64,000 nucleotides of DNA. Source: Notospermus geniculatus (taxonomy: Eukaryota; Nemertea; Pilidiophora; Heteronemertea; Lineidae). The notes under the pieces were generated by a model. That model saw nothing but the letters and a program-made list of their open reading frames with translations. It searched no databases and was not told the origin of the DNA. Both the position numbers and the translations under genes were made by a program. Shown here one piece after another: positions 50,377 to 58,866 of the stretch; the first letter of the stretch is position 1; each line of letters starts with the position of its first letter. Location: the NCBI GenBank assembly GCA_002633025.1, contig NMRB01000660.1, positions 123,044-187,043 of the forward strand, given 5' to 3'.

Positions 50377-52039
50377 TTATGTGCAAAGTGGTGGGCGCAG
50401 GTTGCACAATGCTGCACAAATAGTAGTTATATAGTCTAATTGTGGGACAAGTTTCAAAGGCACCTCGTACTTCAAAATGCGGAAGAACTTTATCCTACGA
50501 ATGGCCTGTTCAACATATATTCTTGTGTTGGCGATCGATTTTGTTTTTGCAACTTCAGCTTTTGTCATTTGCTCGCGGCCGTGCTTGCCAGGTGGGATGT
50601 GCAGATTGCACAACCTTAGTGCGAGATCTTCCTGAATTGGGAACCCTCTGTCCGCCATCACATCTTCGTGACTGTTTAAGATGTCTAGGAAACCACACTT
50701 TTGTGTGAGATGCCTATCACTAACACGACCACCCCATACATTGGATTTATAGCAAATGTAACCAGTTGGAGTAATGCTGATTATAAATTTGGCCGTGTTA
50801 TGGTGTTTGTAGTTTGACCATGTGGCTGCTTGGACGACTGGATCATCCGACTGCTCAATAAAAATCTCCGAGCAGTCAATGATATGCTTCACATTTGGAC
50901 ATTTCTTAAATGCTTTTGGGAGGTGTTCCCTGACAACCACAGAATCTGGTACAAAGATCAGACCACTCAGCTCCTTAGCCAAGAACTTGGTCCATGTGAT
51001 CAGAATCCTTGACGCTACTGAGACTGAGATACCACTAAATCTGTCGCCCAAGTCCTTCTCTAAAAGACCTAGTCGAAATCGCATTAATGTCATCAACAAC
51101 TCGTCTTTTGCAGAAAGTTTTCTTTCACGTACTCTCTTCAGTGGAGATGCGCGAAAGGCAGCATACTTTCGTTTCACCATAGTTGACACAACACCAGGGC
51201 CTCTCCTAACTTAGTTTGCGAGCTTTTGGCTCGAGTAATGAATACAATGAGTCAAAGCACTCTCTGTTAGGAAGTCCTGTGTAAAATGTTATGTCCTTGT
51301 CACTAATCACTTTCTCATGTGAGAACTTTTCAAAAGTAACTTTTGGTTGTCTTTTAAGCTCATTTTTGAGACGCTTAACTTCTTGTTCTAACATCTTTAT
51401 TTTTTGTTTATAACCAGGACACTCTTCACATGACTTGGAACAGGAATCTTGCTGTGAATCCTTAAGTGGTTCTGGAACATCAGAAAATGCATCGAACATG
51501 TCGAAGTCAGAAAGTTGTGGGCCGATATTAGTAAAGTCATCGGCATCTGCAGGATCAACACTAGCCCCTGTGGTTGAGCTTGTTGGTTCTTGGGAACAAT
51601 GCACATCATTGCCCATCCTAGGAACTTTCGGCCCTTTCAGAGGTTGTGATAAACTGTCCTGAGGTAACCGTATCAAACGTCGCCTTGCACGAGGAGTTTT
51701 CGTTGGTGGCAGATCATACCCTAGCTTTAGAGTTGGGTGAGGGTTCTCTATTGTTGGCTTTTTGTCCACAAAATGTTCCGAGCAAACAAATGAAGATGTC
51801 TTCGGCCTCCAGTTTTTCCCTTTTCCCTCTGACCTATTGAGTAATTTTAACCACTGATGAAAGTCTGCTGGCTCAGTTTTTTCAGATGGGAAAGGGAAAA
51901 GAACAAATGGTGCAGGGCACGTGCATTCTCTAGTGTCAAACTCTGCATCATGAATAGTGCAAATACGTCCCTTTCGGCGATCTAAAATATGCGAATTGTT
52001 GCTGCATCCAACAACAGCACATGTCTTGTACCATGGCAT
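50377..52039 (-). pseudogene. THAP + DDE_Tnp_4 transposase (IS4EU/ISL2EU-type), one frameshift
   Basis: The ATG at 52039 opens MPWYKTCAVVGC. A THAP zinc finger continues with SFVCSEHF, then a serine/aspartate-rich linker and a coiled coil (EQEVKRLKNELKRQ), and the frame ends at 51206 in LEPKARKLS. The next frame takes over immediately (GPGVVSTMVKRKYAAF) with a helix-turn-helix region (DELLMTLMRFRLGLL) and a DDE_Tnp_4 core. The core residues are HIIDCSEIFIEQ, then HEDVMADRGFPI, then TRIYVEQAIRRIK; it stops at 50377. A single indel near 51203-51212 explains the shift; it is either a pseudogene mutation or an assembly error. It is the mobility enzyme that would pair with the convergent YqaJ gene. 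Confidence 0.75.
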
Positions 52040-53390
52040 TGTGCACTGAGTAGAAGTGCAGGAAAATCAAGCAGGTAGGACAGGTACTTGTGCAACAAGA
52101 GCAGGACATCGGAGCGATGCCTATGGTTTCCGATGATAAGTTTACTACTCCAGAGCTAGTTATCTGTGACCTTGACCTCTGACCTTGAGCAGTATTGTGT
52201 AATTGGGACAGGGATCCTTGATTAAAGAAATAGGGGATGGTTAATGCAGGCTTCTAATTAGTTTTCCCCTGAAATTCTGAGAAGATTTGCACTTTAGAAC
52301 TGTTTGACCTTGACCTTGACATCTGGCCTTCAAGGTGATTGTGTAATCTGAAAGCTCATCCTTGATAACCTAGGTGTAGATGAAGGTTTTAGGCCTCCAC
52401 CATCACCAGGTTCTGTGTCATGTTATTTGTGATGGTTGGCTGTGACCTTGACCTCTGACCTTGAGAAGTATTGCATAACTGGAACAGGATCCCTGGTTAA
52501 ACCTATCGGGGATGGTTAATTCAGGCTTCTAATTCGTTTTCTCCTGAAATTCCGAGGAGATTTGCACTTAAGAACTGTTTGACCTTGACCTTGACCTCTT
52601 ACCTTCAAGGTCATTGCGTAATCTGAAAGCTCATCCTTGATAACCTAGGTGTAGGTGAAGGTTTTAGGTCTCTACCATCACCAGATTCTGACTTATGTCA
52701 TGTTATCAAATTTGAATATCAAATCTCACCACGATATCAGCAAATATCATGCGACCGAGCAGGTGCAAACTGGAGATTTCAGTTGCAATAACATCCGTGA
52801 ATGAGCAATGATGTTGTGATACCAGTTTCAAGTCACTTACTGTGGCAGATCTCCCGATATGTCAAAATATCAAATTTGATATATCAATATCATTATGATG
52901 CTGACACTGGAGAATAAATTTGTTGATGCCAGTATCTTGCCAAAGGCCATAAACATAGGGAAGGAACTTGTTGCTAGTGCTCTACCTGCCGTCGGAGACA
53001 AGTTATTCAAGAAACAAAAGTGTGACAGACAAAATCTCAACTTTTGATATGTCAATTTCACCATGAACCAGGTATCGGAGACTGGAAATTTTCATTCCAT
53101 CTTGTAGCTCAGGTCATGAAACCTGGGGGTAGGTCACATTTCCAGGTCTGTAGCTCTTGCAGGAACAAAGTTACAGGTGTGACAGACTGAGTGTGTAGGC
53201 CTACAGTAGTAAGACACCAGTAATTGAGAAATCAGGGCCAGGTTGTGTACAAAAAGTAGTAGTATTAAAATCCGCTGGGTCGATTCACTGCCATATGGGC
53301 TCATTCTGGAGGAAACTGAACATGATCAAAGCTCCACCCTAACTCAAACTGCTTCTAACCTAAGCTTCAAACCGAATGACTCTTAAGAGT
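52040..53390. repeat. Non-coding stretch with a tandem duplication rich in TGACCT half-sites
   Basis: Two copies of a block of about 280 bp (about 52161-52437 and 52441-52690) share GTGACCTTGACCTCTGACCT, then 'ggggatggttaat' and 'aagctcatccttgataacc'. Each copy holds two clusters of TGACCT direct repeats, the form of nuclear-receptor half-sites. No gene is supported. The right terminus of the DDE/YqaJ transposon should lie at the start of this stretch but was not resolved. Confidence 0.6.
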
Positions 53391-54105
53391 CCATAATGAT
53401 ATCACCAGGGAACTCGACCGTGGTCGTGTTTGTATGTTGGCGATATTAGACCTGTCAGCGGCATTTGACACCATCGACAAGGGAATTCTTCTACGCACGT
53501 TAGAACAGCGATTCGGTGTTACCGGTACTGCCCTCCATTGGTTTGACAGTTATCTCACAAATAGAACTCAGTCTGTGCGGATTGGTTGTTCAGAATCTCG
53601 CAGGGTGTCGGTTGAGTATGGTGTCCCATAAGGGTCTGTTTTAGGTCCCATACTTTTCAATGTTTATACGTCTCCTACCCAGGATATTATGGTTGAGAGT
53701 GGCACTTCGTATCACAAGTATGCCGATGATAAGGATGTCTATACCTTTTGCGATCCTAATCCGCGAGCCATTGCTCAAGCCTTAGACTCCCTTGTCGATT
53801 CGGTCAACGGCCTCCGGACCTGGTTGATTTTGAACGAACTCATGTTCAACGACATTAAAACAGAGTTCATGTGTTTTGCTTCAAGCAAGCAACACATTAA
53901 GCTGTGTGAGTCTTTAGTGCTAAGGGTGGGGGATGTTGAGATCAAACCAAGATGCCATGTTCGGAGTCTGGGTGTTGATTTCGACTCCCAATTGACCATG
54001 GAACGCCAAGTTAGCAGTATTTTATCAAGCTGTAGCTTCCACCTCAGAAGGCTCGGTCAAATTCGGAGCGTCATCGACACTGACACCTGCAAAATTGCTG
54101 AGTAG
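53391..54105 (+). pseudogene. Non-LTR retrotransposon reverse transcriptase fragment (CR1/L2-like)
   Basis: The frame reads HNDITRELDRGR, then LAILDLSAAFDTID (RT block A), WFDSYLTNRTQ, and VEYGVP followed by a TAA (53629) where the family has glutamine, then GSVLGPILFNVY. It continues with YADDK (catalytic box) and ends RQVSSILSSCSFHLRRLGQIR. This is RT palm to thumb. The endonuclease and C-terminal parts are missing. It abuts the left side of the Polinton-like element. Confidence 0.8.
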
Positions 54106-54460
54106 TATACCCACCCGGATACCGCACTTTTTAAATGATGACGTAATAGGGTGACCTTGAGGTAATTACGTAATTACGTAACATAGCCAGATGATATAGC
54201 TTCATTACTAATGAGGTGTTAATTAATGAGGGCGATAAACGATGTTTTGTTGGCAGGGGTCCTAATTAGATGATTCATTAAGTACAGTACTATTGTGTTT
54301 TCTTTTTCATTTTAACAATGACAAAAAATTAGTTTGTTTACATAATGCGGACACATTTCCTGACGATACAATGGCCCCCCTAAAATGGTAATTAGAGCTC
54401 AACAATGGCAAGTAATGACAAGTAATGACAAGCAATGAGTTTGAAATAATCTTTTAGACC

Positions 54461-54468
54461 TATAAATA
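54461..54468 (+). promoter_or_regulatory. TATA box of the first viral gene
   Basis: TATAAATA in a CC-flanked context, 162 bp before the leader intron donor and 260 bp before the PC4 gene ATG. A start about 25-30 bp downstream would make a short leader exon that ends at 54622. Confidence 0.65.
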
Positions 54469-54622
54469 CAGGGTTGAGGGTTGAGACATCATATCACTTT
54501 CGACGGAGACCAAGTAAACCTCAAACCTGCCATACTCATATCGTACTCGTACAACTGTCAAACTTCTACACGTTATAAGTACACGCATTGGATCTCTACG
54601 GCTTTGAACACAGATATACCAG

Positions 54623-54713
54623 GTATGTACCCAAAAACATTAAGCCCGTATTGCATGTTTTACGTATTTTCTGTCCTATATCCTTTAGTAAATTATGTCT
54701 ATTTTCCCTGCAG
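54623..54713 (+). other. Putative leader intron of the viral PC4 gene (91 bp)
   Basis: Donor AG|GTATGT at 54623 and acceptor TTTTCCCTGCAG ending at 54713, with a pyrimidine tract. It lies between the TATA box and the ATG at 54721. The length is not a multiple of three, so the upstream reading frame would not be used and the intron is in the 5' UTR. Confidence 0.55.
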
Positions 54714-54720
54714 AAAAACT

Positions 54721-55632
54721 ATGGCTGCCATCAAATTCTACACGAGCGGTAAATACAGTGCCGTGCTGAGGAAAGAAGGCCAGTGGTTGGGGTTGCCAGC
54801 TGAAGTCCTAAGTCAACTGGTAAACGTGGCTAACGGTGATGATTCCGGCGACCTCCCCGAAAACGTTAAGGTACTCTTCTCTAATGACAGTGGTAAAATG
54901 TTGTACATTATACAGTACAGCAACTTTAGCACTGCTGTGAGAGATGTGGAGAAACGGAGGATATCCATACAGCTGACGGAGGACGAATGGCGTGATATGA
55001 TTGCCGAGATTGTGAAACGAAATGAGGGTCAAGGAAAGGATATAACCAACGCCCCGAACGTGGGCCCGAAACGCAAGGCATATAGGGATGATGAAAAAGT
55101 GGCCGGCGTAAAACGTCGCCTTTTCGTGCAAGCGGATAAAACAAGACATCATTTGGGTCGCGACAGGTATGTGAATGTGACAGCCTTCAAAGGACAAACA
55201 TACATAAACATTCGAATTTGGAATGAGAAAAATTCTAAATTGTGCCCTACAACGGATGGTATCTCGCTGACACCGCAGCAGTGGTATGAACTTTGTCGTT
55301 GTGAAGATTTTGTTCAGGCCACTACGGAGCATGATGATATGAAACATATAGGCTCGGGACGTTTTGTGGTTGTATACGTGTACAGGACATGTCGCGTCAT
55401 GCACATTCGCCAGTATTTCAAAACTGATGCAGATAGTGAAACACCTTTGCCTACGAAAAAAGGCATCACATTGAGTGAATCTGAGTGGTGTAAGTTGTGT
55501 GAACTTTTCACAACACTGCCAGACATTGTGCCAGAATTGAAAGACATTGTGCCATGTTATCTGCAAGATGACCACTCAAACCAACTTGGTGCATTGCAAT
55601 GCACACACTGTACACCATGGGGTACCTGGTAA
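54721..55632 (+). CDS. Protein with tandem PC4/SUB1-like domains
   Basis: The 303-residue product most likely starts at ATG 54721 (MAAIKFYTSGKY), just after the leader intron. Two clear and one degenerate PC4-type modules are visible. Residues about 145-200 have RYVNVTAFKGQTYINIRIW, then GISLTPQQWYEL. About 207-265 have RFVVVYVYRTCRVMHIRQYF, then GITLSESEWCKL. About 48-100 have MLYIIQYSNF, then IQLTEDEW. In each the layout is beta-strands and a helix with a conserved tryptophan (90, 188, 256). PC4 (SUB1) binds single-stranded and melted DNA and acts as an RNA polymerase II coactivator. A basic segment (PKRKAYR, KRRL at 116-134) could be a nuclear signal. A TATA box lies upstream and a TBP homologue downstream. 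The likely role is transcription or ssDNA binding during replication. Confidence 0.75.
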   Translation: MAAIKFYTSGKYSAVLRKEGQWLGLPAEVLSQLVNVANGDDSGDLPENVKVLFSNDSGKMLYIIQYSNFSTAVRDVEKRRISIQLTEDEWRDMIAEIVKRNEGQGKDITNAPNVGPKRKAYRDDEKVAGVKRRLFVQADKTRHHLGRDRYVNVTAFKGQTYINIRIWNEKNSKLCPTTDGISLTPQQWYELCRCEDFVQATTEHDDMKHIGSGRFVVVYVYRTCRVMHIRQYFKTDADSETPLPTKKGITLSESEWCKLCELFTTLPDIVPELKDIVPCYLQDDHSNQLGALQCTHCTPWGTW

Positions 55633-55813
55633 TGACCTATGTAAAATGTGTGATTAACGTTGTATATGCTGCTGTACATGTATTTCTTTTGTAAAATGTA
55701 TACCTGATGATTAATGTGTGATGAAATATATGATTAACATTGTATATGTTGCATTTCTTTTGTTGTGTTTTTTTAAACTACTGTTTCTGAAAGCTGATGG
55801 TCATTCGCCCAAG

Positions 55814-56338
55814 ATGTTTCGTGTAGTAAACACCGTTGTGACAGCTGATTTAAACTGTCATATAAATCTTAAAGAGCTTGTATACAAGCATAGTAATCTT
55901 GTGTATAGACCGTCATCTTTCAGTGGAGCTGTTTGGAAATCACGGAAAATCAACAGTACTTGTTTGGTCTTCAGAAATGGCAAACTGGTCTGTTGTGGAA
56001 GTAATAGTTTTATACAGGCACGCAAAACTGTACGCCAGTATGCCCGGATATTGCAACGTCTAGGCTATTCTGTTAATTTATCCCGTATCAACCTACAGAC
56101 AATGACTTTGACATATAACTTGGGAAAACCTGTAGACCTTATCGGCTTTTGTAAGAGTCAGGAGGGGTGCTCATATGAGCCAGAATTGTTTCCAGCAGCC
56201 ATGGTTAAGTGTGGTTCAACAAACTTTGCCATTTTCCGAAGCGGTAAAGTGATCGGGAGTGGCGTTAAGAATATAAGCACGGCTGAGGACATGTTTATGC
56301 CTATACTCCTCAACATGCAGTTATGCAGCGCCGTGTGA
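55814..56338 (+). CDS. Virus-encoded TATA-binding protein (TBP) homologue
   Basis: Start chosen at ATG 55814 (MFRVVNTVVTADLN), 174 residues. An upstream in-frame ATG (55718) would add a hydrophobic leader that TBP does not have. Two saddle repeats are visible. Repeat 1 (2-85) has NLVYRPSSFSGAVWKS, CLVFRNGKLVCCGSNS and RQYARILQRLGY. Repeat 2 (92-170) has SYEPELFP, FAIFRSGKVIGSG. The four phenylalanines that kink the TATA DNA are present: 36 and 53 in repeat 1 (spacing 17, as in TBP), and 126 and 141 in repeat 2 (spacing two residues shorter). There is no N-terminal extension. It should bind the minor groove of TATA elements and seed polymerase II or III initiation. It overlaps the next gene by 16 bp. 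Confusion with TBP-related factors of the host is possible, but the context is viral. Confidence 0.88.
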   Translation: MFRVVNTVVTADLNCHINLKELVYKHSNLVYRPSSFSGAVWKSRKINSTCLVFRNGKLVCCGSNSFIQARKTVRQYARILQRLGYSVNLSRINLQTMTLTYNLGKPVDLIGFCKSQEGCSYEPELFPAAMVKCGSTNFAIFRSGKVIGSGVKNISTAEDMFMPILLNMQLCSAV

Positions 56339-56514
56339 GATTTTCTCATTTAGTGAACGTGTACATCATACCTTTGGAGGATCGCCGAGGCCCTTGGGAG
56401 GCACACGCCAGGGATCGATCACGTTTCATGAGAAGGGTACAACAGTTCGAAGATCTGTTTTTGAAACATGGATGCTGCTTTAAAGGAAATTTATTACAAT
56501 CCGGAACATCCTAA
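56323..56514 (+). CDS. PPP1R15/GADD34-like PP1-docking protein
   Basis: A 63-residue frame whose ATG lies inside the end of the TBP gene. It has the PP1-docking RVxF motif (RVRF, residues 4-7) and then GPWEAHARDRSRF at 23-35 followed by RR. That layout is shared by the C-terminal part of PPP1R15 proteins and by related small proteins of herpes and African swine fever viruses, which recruit PP1 to dephosphorylate eIF2alpha and keep translation on. Residues after about 45 are unlike the family because the frame runs into the integrase start (47-bp overlap). The likely job is to counter PKR-type or stress-kinase shut-off. The match is motif-level, so PP1 docking is better supported than eIF2alpha specificity. 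Confidence 0.72.
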   Translation: MQRRVRFSHLVNVYIIPLEDRRGPWEAHARDRSRFMRRVQQFEDLFLKHGCCFKGNLLQSGTS

Positions 56515-57517
56515 CAGTTACAGTACAGCTGAAAGGCTTTACAAAGCCGTTAAGCACCAAGGCATCAGTAAATCTCAAGTGGTTAAATGGTTGAGGAAGC
56601 AGAGGGCATATACACTGCACAAACCTTTACGGAAACATTTTCCTAGGAGACACGTAGAAGTGATACAAATCAACCAACAATTTCAGGCTGACCTTGCCGA
56701 CATGTCAAACATCAGCAGTGACAATGACGGATTCCGTTATTTACTTGTCGTGATTGATTCATTCAGTCGATTTTGCTGGGCGATACCTGTGAAAAACAAA
56801 AGACCGCAATCGATCATAGAGGGTTTTAAGAAAATTCTAAAACATCGTAAGCCGGATAGTCTCTACACAGACAATGGCACGGAATTCAAAAATAAGGACT
56901 TTAAAGCATTTCTGAAAAAGGAAGGAATTCATTTTTTCACAGCCAATAATGCTGAGACAAAAGCAAGTATTGCTGAGAGAGTGATTCGGACCCTTAAAAC
57001 AAACCTTTACAAGTATTTCACAGCTAAAAAGACTCGCCGATATCTTGATGTTCTACCAAAGATACTCCGTGCTTACAACAGCCGTATACACAGAAGTATC
57101 AAGATGGCACCTGCGGATGTGACATTTGACAATGCCTCACTAATAAGGCATCTCAAAAAACCGAAACAGCATAAGACAAAGTTTAAATTTGCCCCAGGAG
57201 ATACAGTGCGAGTCAGCAAAGCCAAGCATTACTTTGAAAAAGGTTATTACCCTAACTATACCGAAGAAATATTCACTGTGCATAGGCGTTATAAAAGATA
57301 CGGGCTACCCCTGTACATCCTGAAAGATTATGATAACGAGATACTGCAAGGTAGATTTTATCAACAAGAACTTCAACATGTGATTAGCCCCGATATCTGG
57401 GAAATTGAAAAGGTTATAAAAACAAGAGGCCGTGGCAAGCAGAAACAGTATTTTGTAAAGTGGTTAGGATACGGCTCAAAATTCAATTCGTGGGTTAGCA
57501 ACCTATATAAGAAATGA
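56468..57517 (+). CDS. INT: Retroviral-type integrase with C-terminal chromodomain
   Basis: 349 residues from ATG 56468. After an N-terminal helical region (SYSTAERLYKAVK) comes the RNase-H fold with DDE residues D75 (FQADLADM), D135 (LYTDNGTEF) and E170 (ASIAERVIRT). There are 34 residues between the last two, near the family's 35. An SH3-like segment (FAPGDTVRVSK) follows at 241-251, then a chromodomain-like end (WEIEKVIKTRG, QYFVKWLGYG, SWV at 311-344), slightly shortened. It catalyses integration of the linear viral DNA; a chromodomain may direct it to methylated histones. Its stop overlaps the next ATG (ATGA, 57514-57517). Confidence 0.93.
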   Translation: MDAALKEIYYNPEHPNSYSTAERLYKAVKHQGISKSQVVKWLRKQRAYTLHKPLRKHFPRRHVEVIQINQQFQADLADMSNISSDNDGFRYLLVVIDSFSRFCWAIPVKNKRPQSIIEGFKKILKHRKPDSLYTDNGTEFKNKDFKAFLKKEGIHFFTANNAETKASIAERVIRTLKTNLYKYFTAKKTRRYLDVLPKILRAYNSRIHRSIKMAPADVTFDNASLIRHLKKPKQHKTKFKFAPGDTVRVSKAKHYFEKGYYPNYTEEIFTVHRRYKRYGLPLYILKDYDNEILQGRFYQQELQHVISPDIWEIEKVIKTRGRGKQKQYFVKWLGYGSKFNSWVSNLYKK

Positions 57518-57795
57518 CGCACTACTGGGACGTGTTTGGTCGGAAAATTTTGAAGGCTGAATTTGCTTATTTTTGTCAAATAATCATAGTGTATACGGTC
57601 ATCATCGCAGCGATAATAAATTTGTCGTTAAAGACGGAACAGACAGAACTGTGGCTTACATTACTCTCATCAGGGACTGCCTACTTACTTCCAAATCCAA
57701 CATTGACTAATCATGAAAGATTTTTACCTGACACTACCGAGCAACGGGAGTCTGCACATGTATCCCAAGAACTCACTGAACTCGTACAAGATTAA
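57514..57795 (+). CDS. Small two-pass membrane protein, Polinton-type
   Basis: 93 residues starting MTHYWDVFGRKILKAEF. Two hydrophobic segments are evident (about 18-41 and 45-60), the second ending in the signature LLSSGTAYLLPNP. Similar short proteins with an LLSS...LLPNP ending occur beside the integrase of other Polinton-like elements. The reading frame begins on the integrase stop and overlaps the start of the minor capsid gene by about 80 bp. It may modify a host membrane or sit in the virion. Function is unproven. Confidence 0.65.
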   Translation: MTHYWDVFGRKILKAEFAYFCQIIIVYTVIIAAIINLSLKTEQTELWLTLLSSGTAYLLPNPTLTNHERFLPDTTEQRESAHVSQELTELVQD

Positions 57796-58486
57796 CCTGC
57801 CGCAGACAATTCAGTTGAATGGTTCATGGAGTGTTGGATTAAGCGAAATACACTTTGTCAACGAGTTTGATAATATTACCGAAGCCAACGGTTTTATCAT
57901 ACGTACGGGTGACAAGGAGGTTATGAAGAGTATCACACCGGGCAGACACAAGAGGATGACTGATGTTGTTAAATCCGTTAATGAACAAATTAAACAAGCC
58001 GGCGGTGTAAATGTACATTTTGCGGGTATCTTTCCCGAGGAAGTAGAGAGAGAAGCCTATTTCACCTATTCAAGAGCATCCGGTTATGCAAGTTTGGTTG
58101 TAAACAAACCAAATCTCAGCATTATTCTAGAAGGTGATCTAGCCCACTGCCTAGGATTTGAATCAGGAAAAGCATATACTGAAAGTCAAAAAGCCCCTTA
58201 TGTTGCAGATATTGATGTAGGTTTCCATAACTTCTACGTCTATACAGATATCGTTACCCCGCAGTTGGTAGGTGATAGCCTAGTGCCTCTACTTCGTGTG
58301 GTTGATTTTTCTAAAAGAGAAGTTGGAAATGCAGCTGTTATTTACAAGGCACCGTATTATTTTCCTTTGGCTAGAAACACGTTTGACAATGTCGAAATTG
58401 ATATAAGGCGCGACGACGGCCGTCCTGTTAGTTTTCGACGTGGAAAAACTGTGGTTGTATTACATTTTCGTCAACATGAGGTGTGA
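57713..58486 (+). CDS. Minor capsid protein (penton-type, single jelly roll)
   Basis: 257 residues starting MKDFYLTLPSNGSLHMYP. The typical Polinton minor-capsid pattern is visible: an N-terminal arm with NSYKINLPQTIQLNGSW and VGLSEIHF, then LEGDLAHCLGF, then the diagnostic FYVYTDIVTPQLVGDSL with PLLRVV, and a C-terminal strand RGKTVVVLHFR. It should form the pentameric vertex. It overlaps the next gene's ATG by 11 bp, consistent with compact co-transcription. Confidence 0.85.
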   Translation: MKDFYLTLPSNGSLHMYPKNSLNSYKINLPQTIQLNGSWSVGLSEIHFVNEFDNITEANGFIIRTGDKEVMKSITPGRHKRMTDVVKSVNEQIKQAGGVNVHFAGIFPEEVEREAYFTYSRASGYASLVVNKPNLSIILEGDLAHCLGFESGKAYTESQKAPYVADIDVGFHNFYVYTDIVTPQLVGDSLVPLLRVVDFSKREVGNAAVIYKAPYYFPLARNTFDNVEIDIRRDDGRPVSFRRGKTVVVLHFRQHEV

Positions 58487-58862
58487 ATATCAATCAGATT
58501 TGGCTTCATGCTGTAACTACTATCAGATGCAAGCAGGTGGTGGTGTACCTTACTACGCGGGTTCTACCATGCAACATGGCGGCGGTATAGGTTCAATCTT
58601 CCAAGGGTTATTTAAATCAGCCATACCAATCATAAAGTCAATTGGGCGTAAGATTTTACCTAGAATTGCCAGAGCTGGTGTACGTACATTGGGTGATGTG
58701 ATAGTCAATAAGAAGAAACCGCAGGATGCCTTTTTAAGTAGAGCTAGTGAGGAAGTCGAGAGTGTGATCAATAATACTATAAAAGGGACAAAGCGTAAAG
58801 CAGGAAAGAAGCGTAATCAACCCAACAAAAGACGTCGTGGACTAATACGGGAAAATTTTTAG
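58476..58862 (+). CDS. Basic glycine-rich virion protein (adenovirus pVI/pX-like)
   Basis: The frame opens at ATG 58476 or, more conservatively, at ATG 58529 (MQAGGGVPYYAG). It has a glycine-rich head ending HGGGIGSIFQGLF, an amphipathic helical region (SAIPIIKSIGRKILP), and a strongly basic tail (GTKRKAGKKRNQ, KRRR). Such proteins lie between the two capsid genes in Polintons and adenovirus relatives and act as DNA-condensing or membrane-lytic minor virion components. In the alternative allele represented at 60351 onward, a LINE is inserted inside this gene. Confidence 0.65.
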   Translation: MRCEYQSDLASCCNYYQMQAGGGVPYYAGSTMQHGGGIGSIFQGLFKSAIPIIKSIGRKILPRIARAGVRTLGDVIVNKKKPQDAFLSRASEEVESVINNTIKGTKRKAGKKRNQPNKRRRGLIRENF

Positions 58863-58866
58863 AGTC

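Noticed and set aside
54481-54720. N-terminal extension of the PC4 protein from an upstream ATG-less frame
   Set aside because: The stretch contains a strong intron of non-multiple-of-three length and no domain; ATG 54721 fits the family better.
55718-55813. Signal-peptide-like leader on the TBP homologue
   Set aside because: A hydrophobic leader makes no sense for a nuclear TBP, and the next ATG begins exactly at the conserved core.
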